Assembly: GCF_900142255.1 (NCBI RefSeq)
Contig: NZ_FRAF01000005.1
Location: 62,001 to 126,000 of the forward strand
Direction: 5' to 3'
DNA length: 64,000 nucleotides
From: Alicyclobacillus tolerans
GTDB taxonomy: Bacteria; Bacillota; Bacilli; Alicyclobacillales; Alicyclobacillaceae
Positions 1 through 7,208 of the stretch are shown in pieces. The notes beneath the pieces were generated by a model. It ran no database searches. It worked only from the letters and a program-made list of their open reading frames with translations, and had not been told where the DNA came from. The translations under genes and the position numbers were made by a program. Each line of letters opens with the position of its first letter. Positions within the stretch are counted from its first letter, which is position 1.

Positions 1-290
1 ATTGAAGATAGTTTATCATACAAACCAAGTTCAGAAAAAGAGGACGCTTTCATAAGATTGGAGACCTTTTTTACTCATCTTTACTTGAGATTTCGTTGAA
101 TCGAGCAACCATGGTCCTATTTTTTCGCCCAATTTGACAACCAATGAAATCGAAAGAAAGTTTCTCCTGTAAGCGTTCTCCAGGTCAATCTTTACTTTAA
201 ATCTTTTCGTTCCATAAGGCGCGCGTTTCTGCTTGCTGATTCGATAGCATGCAGAATCGTGAATGAACACGCCAATAGGAGGGGTCATAC

Positions 291-1616
291 GTGAAAAAAT
301 TTAGAAAAATAGGTGTCGCGGCAGTAGGAGTTTTGACATTGACTGCGCTCGTTTCTGGTTGTGGAACTGCCAATACGACGAATTCTACACCAAGCTCCAG
401 TGCTCCGGTACCAACAGGAAATGCTGGAACAACTGGCAAATTGGAGATTTTCTCTTGGTGGACAGGTGTTGCATCATCTAAAGCGTTGAAAGCTTTGATT
501 CATGTTTTTAATGAAAAATATCCTCACGTCCAAGTTATCAATGAAGCAGTGGCGGGTGGAGCAGGTTCAAATGCGCATGCCGTTTTGGCTAGCCGCATGA
601 CAAACAACAATCCTCCAGGAACCTTCCAAGTGCACGCTGGTAATGGATCTTTGTATTCTTGGGTACAAGCTGGAGACTTGGATTCCTTAAACAACCTTTA
701 CCAAAGTCAAGGATGGTTGAATAAGTATCCGAAATCATTACTCAATTTGATTACCTTTAATGGGAATATTTACGCTGTGCCTGTAGATATGCAGAGAGCC
801 AATGTGCTTTGGTACAATCCGTCCATTTTCAAGAAATACAATCTGACACCGCCAACTACCTTTAGTCAGTTTTTCCAAGACGCTAAAGTATTAAAAGCGC
901 ATGGTATTACTCCGCTCGCTTTGGCCAATCATGGAAACTGGGAAACGACGCTTCTCTTTAGCGACGTATTGTTAGGTACGGTTGGATATACGGATTACAA
1001 CAAATTATTGCATGGTCAAATGTCTTGGAACAGTCCTGGTGTTGTGCAGGCTGCGAATACCTTCACCAAAATGATGCAATATACCAATTCCGATGCTTCT
1101 GCCCTGCACTGGCAACAGGCTGATCAATTGGTGGCGAATGGTCAAGCGGCTATGAACGTAATGGGTGACTGGGCACAAGGTTACTTTAAGACCACGTTGA
1201 ACCTGACACCTGGCAAAGACTTTGGTTGGGCGCCGACACCTGGTACTCAAGGAGTGTTCTCAGTAGTTTCCGACGTCTTTGCTCTGCCTTCCAAACTCAG
1301 CGCTTCACAAAAAGCAGTGGCTCTGAATTTCTTGAAAGTCCTTGGATCGGCCGAGGGGCAAAAAGTGTTCAATCCATTGAAAGGTACTTTCTCGCCTCGT
1401 CTTGATGCAAATCCAAGTGATTACGATGCGTACTCTCAAGCGGCCATGAAGTCGTATCAAAAAGACCAGCTTACACTTTGTATTGGTCAGGGTGCTGTAA
1501 ACCCAGGCTTTACTACAGCCTTTGAGAATGCTATGGCCATTTTTGTTACAAACCACAATACCAAGCAGTTTATTCAATCTATTGAGAATGCGGCTCAAAC
1601 CAATCCTTTGAGCTAA
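291..1616 (+). CDS. Sugar-type ABC transporter substrate-binding lipoprotein
   Basis: Extracellular solute-binding protein of family 1 (MalE-like), 441 residues, which would capture a sugar or oligosaccharide and deliver it to the two permeases encoded downstream. The N-terminus is a lipoprotein signal: basic start, hydrophobic core and lipobox LVSGC with the lipidated Cys at residue 24, followed by a Ser/Thr/Asn-rich linker to about residue 50. The mature part begins with LEIFSWWTG, the usual first strand of this family. The start is GTG at 291, chosen because a strong AGGAGGGG site lies at 277-284. A stem-loop and about 115 bases separate it from the permease genes, an arrangement common where the binding protein is made in excess. 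The substrate cannot be named from sequence. The 290 bases upstream contain no gene that I can support. Confidence 0.9.
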   Translation: MKKFRKIGVAAVGVLTLTALVSGCGTANTTNSTPSSSAPVPTGNAGTTGKLEIFSWWTGVASSKALKALIHVFNEKYPHVQVINEAVAGGAGSNAHAVLASRMTNNNPPGTFQVHAGNGSLYSWVQAGDLDSLNNLYQSQGWLNKYPKSLLNLITFNGNIYAVPVDMQRANVLWYNPSIFKKYNLTPPTTFSQFFQDAKVLKAHGITPLALANHGNWETTLLFSDVLLGTVGYTDYNKLLHGQMSWNSPGVVQAANTFTKMMQYTNSDASALHWQQADQLVANGQAAMNVMGDWAQGYFKTTLNLTPGKDFGWAPTPGTQGVFSVVSDVFALPSKLSASQKAVALNFLKVLGSAEGQKVFNPLKGTFSPRLDANPSDYDAYSQAAMKSYQKDQLTLCIGQGAVNPGFTTAFENAMAIFVTNHNTKQFIQSIENAAQTNPLS

Positions 1617-1647
1617 ACTGCTAGGATGCTAAAAAAGAAGAAGGCTG

Positions 1648-1681
1648 CCCCGTCTGTGCAAAAGCCAGGCGGGGAACCTTT
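1648..1681 (+). terminator. Intercistronic stem-loop after binding-protein gene
   Basis: A 9-bp stem (1648-1656 with 1666-1674, one G-T pair) around a 9-base loop is followed by AACCTTTTT. It sits between the binding-protein gene and the first permease gene of the same transporter. It is more likely a partial terminator or mRNA-stabilising hairpin that raises the binding-protein:permease ratio than a full stop. Confidence 0.6.
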
Positions 1682-1732
1682 TTGCAGCGGTATAGTCCGC
1701 TAAGAATATGTGAGATTGGCAGGTGAGAGCGC

Positions 1733-2701
1733 TTGAGTCAAGTGGTGGATGTGCAATTAGCCAAAACAGGACCTGAACGTCGGAGAAAACGGCTCTCGTC
1801 AGGGAAAATTTGGTCTATGATCACGTTGATTCCGTCCATGATTCTCTTACTCATTTTTGTGTATGGTTTTATTGGCTGGACGGGTTGGGTTTCAACAACC
1901 GCTTGGAACAGCATCATTCCCAATTTTCTTTCCGTAGGTTTAAAGAATTATCAGATAGTCTTTCAAACGTTTCGTTTTCAATCAGATATTCGGAATATGG
2001 TTGTTTTTACCGTTCTATTCATTCTCATCTGTCTGATTGTAGGCTTGTGTCTGGCATTATTAATTGATCAGCGCATTAAAGCGGAGTCTTTTTTCCGCAG
2101 TCTCTATCTCTTTCCCATGGCGATTTCTGCAGTTGCCACGGGTGTTGTTTGGTCTTGGCTGCTGAATCCAGACACTGGCGTGAACTTGATATTAAAAGCT
2201 TTTGGGCTTAAACATGTGCCCCAATGGTTTCTGAGTACTCGAATAGTTCCAGGTATTCCGGGTGGACAAATTCAAATTGGTATTCCTATTGCTCTTTTGG
2301 CTGTGCTGATAGCATCCGTTTGGCAGATGTCAGGCTTTGCAATGGCCGTATATCTTGCTGGATTACGCGGTATACCTGATGAATTAAAAGAGGCGGCAAA
2401 AATTGACGGTGCTAATGCCTGGAGAACTTTTTGGTCAGTCATTCTCCCGCAATTGAAGGCCACGACAACAACCATCATTATTATTTTGACTGCAGCATCC
2501 TTGAAGGTGTTTGGCTTGATTTATGCCATGACCGGTCCCGGACAGGATTTTGTCACGGACATGCCAAGTATGAATATGTTTCAAACGACCTATCAGGGAG
2601 ATCAGTTTGCGCAAGGTGCGGTTATTTCCATTGTCATGTTAATTTTGATAGCTCTCTTTATCATTCCCTATCTCATATCGACTCTACGGGAGGAGGAGTA
2701 A
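1733..2701 (+). CDS. ABC transporter permease, MalF-like
   Basis: Inner-membrane permease of the carbohydrate (CUT1) ABC family, 322 residues with about six membrane segments after a basic cytoplasmic start. The ATPase-docking EAA loop is visible near residues 220-245 as EAAKIDGANAWRTFW followed by ILPQL. The start is TTG at 1733, supported by AGGTGAG at 1721-1727. Three bases separate its stop from the next permease gene, so the two are co-translated. Together with the binding protein and the second permease it forms an importer. No ATP-binding gene follows, so a shared MsmX/UgpC-type ATPase elsewhere in the genome is probably used (inference). Confidence 0.92.
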   Translation: MSQVVDVQLAKTGPERRRKRLSSGKIWSMITLIPSMILLLIFVYGFIGWTGWVSTTAWNSIIPNFLSVGLKNYQIVFQTFRFQSDIRNMVVFTVLFILICLIVGLCLALLIDQRIKAESFFRSLYLFPMAISAVATGVVWSWLLNPDTGVNLILKAFGLKHVPQWFLSTRIVPGIPGGQIQIGIPIALLAVLIASVWQMSGFAMAVYLAGLRGIPDELKEAAKIDGANAWRTFWSVILPQLKATTTTIIIILTAASLKVFGLIYAMTGPGQDFVTDMPSMNMFQTTYQGDQFAQGAVISIVMLILIALFIIPYLISTLREEE

Positions 2702-2704
2702 ACC

Positions 2705-3529
2705 ATGTTGGCGATTCGAAGAATCAATCGCGGGCTGCTCTACGTATTGTTGCTGCTCATTGCCTGTTTTTACCTCATTCCCGTATATGTTGTTTTGGTC
2801 ACCAGTTTTAAAACCAATACAGAAGTTAGTCTGTCGCAAATGTGGTGGCTTCCACACCAATGGAGTTTACAGGCGCTTGGTGCTGCTTGGCATGCTTTGG
2901 GCCCTAATTTTGGTAACAGCTTTATGTTGGCCATTCCTGCCACCATCTTGGCGTCACTGTTTGGCTCCATTAATGGCTACGCATTATCTAAATGGAAGTT
3001 TAAAGGCGCCAATGTGGTGTTCTTTCTCATATTGTTTGGAATGTTTATTCCTTATCAAAGCGTATTGATTCCGCTCTTGAAAGTACTTGATTTGATTTCT
3101 CTGTACAATACAATTCCTGGCCTGATTTTGGTTCACGTGGTTTATGGAATTCCTATTTGTACACTCATATTCCGTAATTTTTACGCTTCGATTCCAACGG
3201 ATATTATTGAATCTGCGCAAATTGACGGAACAGGGTATTGGGGGATCTATCGGCATATCATTTTGCCGCTTTCTATTTCTGGATTTGTGGTAGCGGGAAT
3301 TTGGGAGTTTACACAAGTATGGAATAACTTCCTCTTTGCCGTGGCTGTGACCAATCCACCTCATCAGCCTGTGACAGTAGCCCTTGTCAATATCGCGGGC
3401 AGTCAAACTGTGCAATTTAACGAGCAGATGGCCAGTGCCTTGATTGCGTCGATTCCAACGTTGATTGTTTATATCTTCCTGGGTAAATATTTTGTTCGAG
3501 GACTACTGGCGGGATCGGTTAAAGGTTAA
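2705..3529 (+). CDS. ABC transporter permease, MalG-like
   Basis: Second permease of the sugar importer, 274 residues with about six membrane spans, MalG/CUT1 type. The EAA loop reads ESAQIDGTGYWGIYRHIILP at about residues 164-184. The start ATG at 2705 is preceded by GGGAGGAGGAG inside the end of the upstream gene. It is the last gene of the operon; the next gene is on the other strand and I see no clear terminator in the 60 bases between them. Substrate unknown. Confidence 0.92.
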   Translation: MLAIRRINRGLLYVLLLLIACFYLIPVYVVLVTSFKTNTEVSLSQMWWLPHQWSLQALGAAWHALGPNFGNSFMLAIPATILASLFGSINGYALSKWKFKGANVVFFLILFGMFIPYQSVLIPLLKVLDLISLYNTIPGLILVHVVYGIPICTLIFRNFYASIPTDIIESAQIDGTGYWGIYRHIILPLSISGFVVAGIWEFTQVWNNFLFAVAVTNPPHQPVTVALVNIAGSQTVQFNEQMASALIASIPTLIVYIFLGKYFVRGLLAGSVKG

Positions 3530-3590
3530 TCAAAAAGATTATGCAGAAGATGTTTCTATTTAGCCGTGCCCAGCAAATGAGCCATTCGGT

Positions 3591-4451
3591 TCATGAGCGG
3601 GCGCGGTTTGATTTTGAAGAAGATAAACGACGTAAAAGGTTTAATAATGCAGAAATACTCACCCACATAGAACCCCAAACAAAAGAAGAGGCAAGAGCGG
3701 TACTAAAATGGAAATAAAGATTTGCTGGATTCCCATCCACCGTTATATTAGAGAGAAAGGGAGCATTAAGCGGAGTATGGAGACCCATGCCTGTTAAACT
3801 GGATTGGTGGAAGAGGTTAAGTATGTGCTCCCGCAACCAGCCAAACAGGCGGGCGAAACCGGCTGCAACAAGGTACCATGGATAAAGAAAAGCAATCAAG
3901 ACAGCAACAATGGGCGCAAAAGAGATGACACCGAGATCGAGCAAAAGTATACAGGCCCACCAATACCAGCGGATTCGCAAATAGCGTTCTAGTTTTTCTT
4001 TGATGAGTGTAGCGCCCCAGATAGCCAGATAAGGGAGCGGTACAACACAAAGTAAGCGCCAACGAATCGTTTGACGTTTACGCGACAGTGTTTGTGGACT
4101 GTAAAAGTTTGTATCCGTGTCTGGTGGCTGGATATCCAATCGTGGTTTTTCCAATGTAGATGCATTTTCCGCACCGGAGCTCCGCTCTTTGCGCTTCCAT
4201 CCTGAATAGACGACGGGGCGCTCAGAGTTGGCTTCCGGTAATTCTTCCACGGCGTTTGAATGTGCATCTGAACGTCGTAACGCTGTACAATAGGCGAGTC
4301 CAGCTAAGAATTCACTTTTCGTCATACGTCTTTGAAACAGTTCATGATCTGAGAGATCAAATCCATCCATATCCAAAATCCACAGACCGTAGGTTTGTTC
4401 CCATTCCCGTAAAGTTTTTCTTTCTTCTGTAGGGCGACTGTATCTGCGCAC
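3591..4451 (-). CDS. Hypothetical multi-span membrane protein
   Basis: I do not recognise a family. The protein has a hydrophilic N-terminal region of roughly 125 residues (containing WILDMDGFDLSDHE), then three or four hydrophobic stretches and a basic C-terminus. I prefer the GTG start at 4451 (286 residues) because GAGGTGA lies 5 bases upstream. The frame is open to a TTG at 4511, which has no ribosome site and is directly preceded by a terminator-like stem-loop on the same strand. The gene is alone on its strand, convergent with the sugar importer and divergent from the riboswitch-controlled gene. Function unknown. Confidence 0.6.
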   Translation of the reverse strand: MRRYSRPTEERKTLREWEQTYGLWILDMDGFDLSDHELFQRRMTKSEFLAGLAYCTALRRSDAHSNAVEELPEANSERPVVYSGWKRKERSSGAENASTLEKPRLDIQPPDTDTNFYSPQTLSRKRQTIRWRLLCVVPLPYLAIWGATLIKEKLERYLRIRWYWWACILLLDLGVISFAPIVAVLIAFLYPWYLVAAGFARLFGWLREHILNLFHQSSLTGMGLHTPLNAPFLSNITVDGNPANLYFHFSTALASSFVWGSMWVSISALLNLLRRLSSSKSNRARS

Positions 4452-4516
4452 GTCTTTCACCTCTGCAGCATGCTCTGCTAGCAGAATACCTATCCTATCG
4501 ATTTGCTGCAACTGGT

Positions 4517-4543
4517 AAAAAAAGAGCGATCCAATTGGATCGC
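4517..4543 (-). terminator. Perfect palindrome plus U-tract in the leader of the membrane-protein gene
   Basis: GCGATCCAATTGGATCGC (4526-4543) is an 18-base perfect palindrome. On the minus strand it is followed by TCTTTTTTT, the form of an intrinsic terminator. It lies upstream of the unknown membrane-protein gene on that strand, with no recognisable gene on the same strand before it. It could be a leader attenuator for that gene or the end of an undetected short transcript. Confidence 0.5.
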
Positions 4544-4688
4544 TGTAAGGGGGTTAGGGCTGTTCCATGGGAATGATTATAAGTTAGAAATATTGAAAGA
4601 GCATTGAAAAAATCAACACTCGGCCAACAGGACAAATTCTCATTTCTGTTCTCTTTAAAATAAAATAGACAAAAAACTTCGACACCTA

Positions 4689-4716
4689 TTTACAATTTTC
4701 GTATGTTTGATAAAAT
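4689..4716 (+). promoter_or_regulatory. Sigma-A-type promoter of the riboswitch leader
   Basis: TTTACA (4689-4694), a 16-base spacer and TAAAAT (4711-4716) fit a vegetative promoter. Transcription would begin about 4723, just ahead of the GEMM aptamer, giving a leader of about 285 bases before the coding start at 5010. Confidence 0.6.
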
Positions 4717-4741
4717 AATAGACATCAAGTCGCATATTCCA

Positions 4742-4840
4742 CCAACGATGCTCAGGGCAAACCAGTAGAAATGCTGGGACGCAAAGCTTCGGGTCTACGG
4801 GTTAATACCTATGATAGCCGGGCTGCCATGGTTGCTGATG
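4742..4840 (+). promoter_or_regulatory. Cyclic-di-GMP-I (GEMM-I) riboswitch aptamer
   Basis: The conserved core of the c-di-GMP-I class is readable in order: AGGGCAAACC (about 4754-4763); a P2 hairpin CCAGTA-GAAA-TGCTGG with a GNRA tetraloop; GGACGCAAAGCTTCGGGTC; then TATGATAGCCGGGCTGCCATGG closing P3 and the P1 strand. P1 can form imperfectly between CCAACGATG (4742-4750) and CATGGTTGC near 4828-4836. A terminator follows directly. The bases TTGCT (4832-4836) can pair either within P1 or with AGCAA (4847-4851) of the terminator's 5' arm. This suggests that ligand binding frees the terminator, an OFF switch (inference). The whole stretch 4452-5009 holds no coding gene, only this control region. 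Confidence 0.9.
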
Positions 4841-4845
4841 TTAAA

Positions 4846-4879
4846 GAGCAATCTTCCCTGGGGAGATTGCTCTTTTTTC
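4846..4879 (+). terminator. Intrinsic terminator, riboswitch expression platform
   Basis: GAGCAATCT pairs with AGATTGCTC (outer 9-bp stem, extended inward by CCC/GGG with one bulge), followed by TTTTTT. It sits about 6 bases after the aptamer and 130 bases before the coding start, so it is placed to decide read-through into the transglutaminase-like gene. Confidence 0.88.
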
Positions 4880-4928
4880 TCCAAACCCAAGGCTGGTTGT
4901 CCTTTGCTTCGGCACCGCTGCTCACCCT

Positions 4929-4972
4929 CCGAATGTCTGCATCCCCCCAGTCAATGCTGTGCAGACATTCGG
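4929..4972 (+). other. Long hairpin between riboswitch terminator and coding start
   Basis: CCGAATGTCTGC (4929-4940) and GCAGACATTCGG (4961-4972) form a perfect 12-bp stem with a 20-base loop. There is no U-tract, so it is not a terminator. A second small inverted repeat (CACCAC...GTGGTG) follows before the ribosome site at 4995-5000. It could stabilise the read-through mRNA or modulate translation. Confidence 0.6.
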
Positions 4973-5009
4973 CACCACGCGGTGTGGTGGCTTTGGAGGA
5001 AAAATAGAC

Positions 5010-6374
5010 ATGGAAAAGCATGGATGGGCTGTAGGGGTAGCAACGATTTCAACACTTTCCATAGGGGCGTTCTGTGCGCCACAAGTTTTCGCAGATGGTC
5101 TTTCCGCATCTCATTTTCCCAATCAAGCACAATCCGATAGTATGTATTGGTCAAGAGCTAGCAATGACTTTTATATACAAGCCAGTAGTGTACCTTATAC
5201 AGAGAGTGGGACGCAAACACTGCTTAATATTCAACCTGGAGAGCCGTTATACTTAATGGCCTATACAGGTGACAAAAATCTGACTTCAGTTCGTTGGTTG
5301 GTCAATAGTCCGGATGCTGCCATTGTGCCGGATTCACCAGATGAAATCTGGAAGTATGGCTCCAACACAGTCCAAATGGCTGTTTTCACAGCCAGTGAGC
5401 CTGGTATTTATACAGTGCAAGCTAGCTCCGAGGGTCAATACAGTGTGCCTTTGGTACTGATAGTAGGGTTACAACAGTTAGCAGGTCAAATTTCTCCTCA
5501 ATCAGCTAAATGGACAGGTGTACAGCCCTTCTCTGCAACTGATGCCGGACCAGCGTTAGCTACTGGCGAGACGGGTAATATTCAATATGTAGAGTACAAC
5601 CCCATAGCCAATACAGACTGGATTCCTGTACAGGGAACGGTCATGGGGGATGAATCTCATGTTGTCGTTCAGCTATCCAGTAACAGTGGACAAGGTATAT
5701 GGAATTATCTTCTCCCTGTGCAAAATCACGAATTCTCGGCAGATATTCGTTCTCCGTTTACTGGAAGTATAAGTATTTCCTATATTTCACAATTTTATCA
5801 CCAGCTAAATACTTCTGGAGATTACACATGGCAAGGGGGATATACACTTTCTATCAATGGACCGCAAACAAGTGAGTCCAGAAAGGCGTTACTGTATTCA
5901 GCGTTTATGGATGGAAATGTAAATCCGAATGCCAGTATGATAGCGAGCCAAATTTTCGCCAATTCTCCATCTCAAGAAACGGCTGCGGCAGCTATTGCAA
6001 ATTACGCCAGTGAGAGCATGTCGTATGATTGGTCCATGGTAGATGGGGGCAAGTATTTGTTTGAAGATGTTGCATCAGCGTTCTCTTTGCGTAGTGGTGT
6101 TTGCGAAGAGATTGCCGAATTAGCAGCAACGATGATGAAATCAGTTGGCATTCCCGCAGAAACTGTGATTGGTAAAGCCCCAGTCAATAGTGCGGAAGAT
6201 AATCATGAGTGGCTTCAAGCGGACGTGGGAGGCCGTTGGGTAGTCATGGATCCGACTTGGGATAGTCCCAATCAAGGCCCCAATACTTTATTGTCCAACG
6301 AATATATGACAGAAACCGTTTCTCTTGAGACTAGCCATCTGCCTGATAATCGCCTGGTGGGCAGTATTCAGTAA
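5010..6374 (+). CDS. Exported transglutaminase-like superfamily protein
   Basis: A secreted protein of 454 residues. A signal peptide of about 28 residues ends at VFADG. The middle has no family I recognise and may be beta-rich. The C-terminal part is a transglutaminase/protease-like fold with the triad in family context: Cys in SGVCEE (about residue 365), His in DNHEW (about 399) and Asp in MDPTWD (about 414). Such domains act as cysteine proteases, amidases or cross-linkers; the reaction here is not known. The start at 5010 is chosen over the upstream in-frame ATG (4959) because GGAGGA lies at 4995-5000 and the upstream ATG falls in the hairpin loop. Its transcript carries a c-di-GMP-I riboswitch, linking it to the sessile/motile or sporulation decision, perhaps as a matrix or adhesin-processing enzyme (inference). 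Confidence 0.85.
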   Translation: MEKHGWAVGVATISTLSIGAFCAPQVFADGLSASHFPNQAQSDSMYWSRASNDFYIQASSVPYTESGTQTLLNIQPGEPLYLMAYTGDKNLTSVRWLVNSPDAAIVPDSPDEIWKYGSNTVQMAVFTASEPGIYTVQASSEGQYSVPLVLIVGLQQLAGQISPQSAKWTGVQPFSATDAGPALATGETGNIQYVEYNPIANTDWIPVQGTVMGDESHVVVQLSSNSGQGIWNYLLPVQNHEFSADIRSPFTGSISISYISQFYHQLNTSGDYTWQGGYTLSINGPQTSESRKALLYSAFMDGNVNPNASMIASQIFANSPSQETAAAAIANYASESMSYDWSMVDGGKYLFEDVASAFSLRSGVCEEIAELAATMMKSVGIPAETVIGKAPVNSAEDNHEWLQADVGGRWVVMDPTWDSPNQGPNTLLSNEYMTETVSLETSHLPDNRLVGSIQ

Positions 6375-6401
6375 TCGCAGCTTAATGATGTAAGGTGATT
6401 C

Positions 6402-6439
6402 AAAAAGCTAAGACGCAGGTATTGCGCCTTAGCTTTTTT
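6402..6439. terminator. Bidirectional terminator between convergent genes
   Basis: AAAGCTAAG-A-CGC and GCG-C-CTTAGCTTTTTT form a long stem with A- and T-runs on the two sides, serving both the transglutaminase-like gene (+) and the mntR-like gene (-). The mntR stop codon (6429-6431) lies inside the stem. Confidence 0.85.
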
Positions 6440-6851
6440 GTTTGGACCATTGATTGAATTCTTCCCACCATTCGGGATGAGCTTCAATAAACTCCATCAG
6501 GTTGCTGATTTTTTTCATGGCGTTGCGTGAAAAATAATGTTCAATACCTTCCACCGTTCGGTCAATTTCCTCTGTGTCCGTGAGACCAAGCGATTGAAGA
6601 AAAGACTCCAACATCTGATGTCGTTTGGATAGATGCAAACCAAGGGAATAGCCTTCTTGTGTCAGGTTAAGACCTCGGTAACGCTCGTAAATCAACAGTC
6701 CATCTTCATCTAATTTTTGAATCATTTTGGAAACCGAAGCATTATTGATACCGAGTCGGTCAGCAATATCGGTAACTCGTGCATAACCTTTATTTTGAAT
6801 CAGAATCCAAATGGCTTCAATATAGTCTTCCTGACTCGGGGTGGTGGACAC
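6429..6851 (-). CDS. mntR: DtxR/MntR-family metal-responsive repressor
   Basis: Protein of 140 residues closely resembling Bacillus MntR: N-terminal winged helix (SQEDYIEAIW, then ARVTDIADRLGIN and SVSKMIQKL) and C-terminal dimerisation domain. The metal ligands known in MntR are present: Asp9, Glu12, His78 in KRHQML, and Glu/Glu/His in VEGIEHYF. It lacks the SH3-like third domain, as MntR does. The start is GTG at 6851 with AGAGGAG about 10 bases upstream. Reading the minus strand, it follows an NRAMP-family transporter and a small membrane protein, so it probably controls or is co-expressed with them in response to Mn(II) or a related cation. The transporter next door has a non-canonical metal site, so the true cognate metal is open. 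Confidence 0.85.
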   Translation of the reverse strand: MSTTPSQEDYIEAIWILIQNKGYARVTDIADRLGINNASVSKMIQKLDEDGLLIYERYRGLNLTQEGYSLGLHLSKRHQMLESFLQSLGLTDTEEIDRTVEGIEHYFSRNAMKKISNLMEFIEAHPEWWEEFNQWSKQKS

Positions 6852-6947
6852 CGAGCAACACTCCTCTCCGCCTCGACCGCTGGGTTCGCGGATTTTGTGC
6901 GGACATCATTGATGTTGGTTGCGCGTTGTCTCAACCATTCGAGTCAT

Positions 6948-7196
6948 TTATCGAAGGTTATTGACAACCGTGAATGCTACGGCAACCAACATGAAAACGA
7001 CGTAAAGCCGCAGACCCCAAATTAAGGTCTTTAATCCCCAGCCGAGAGGCATACGGCCCATATTTTCCAAGCGCTGCATCGCTTCTTTTTGTTCAGTGAG
7101 CAACGCTTCAACAAGCTCCGGATGCTTCTCCATCTCTCTTTGTGTTCGTATTGTAACAGAACTTGTATCGTTCGTCGCTATGGAAGTTGTTGTCAT
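6948..7196 (-). CDS. Small single-span membrane protein of the NRAMP operon
   Basis: Protein of 82 residues: a polar N-terminal half (TQREMEKHPELVEALLTEQK, probably helical), a GRMPLGWGLKTLIWG junction and one C-terminal membrane span. The ATG at 7196 is preferred over the GTG at 7205 because GAGGTG (7208-7203) is 6 bases before it. Its ribosome site overlaps the stop of the NRAMP gene, so the two are translationally linked. I recognise no family; it may be an accessory or regulatory subunit of the transporter (inference). Confidence 0.7.
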   Translation of the reverse strand: MTTTSIATNDTSSVTIRTQREMEKHPELVEALLTEQKEAMQRLENMGRMPLGWGLKTLIWGLRLYVVFMLVAVAFTVVNNLR

Positions 7197-7208
7197 GTTG
7201 TTCACCTC

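Noticed and set aside
1-288. 85-codon minus-strand open frame at the left edge
   Set aside because: No ribosome site, no recognisable sequence and it runs through the promoter region of the binding-protein gene.
1724-1737. cre-like (CcpA) site TGAGAGCGCTTGAG before the permease gene
   Set aside because: It has about four mismatches to the consensus and coincides with the ribosome site and start codon of the permease gene, which explain it.
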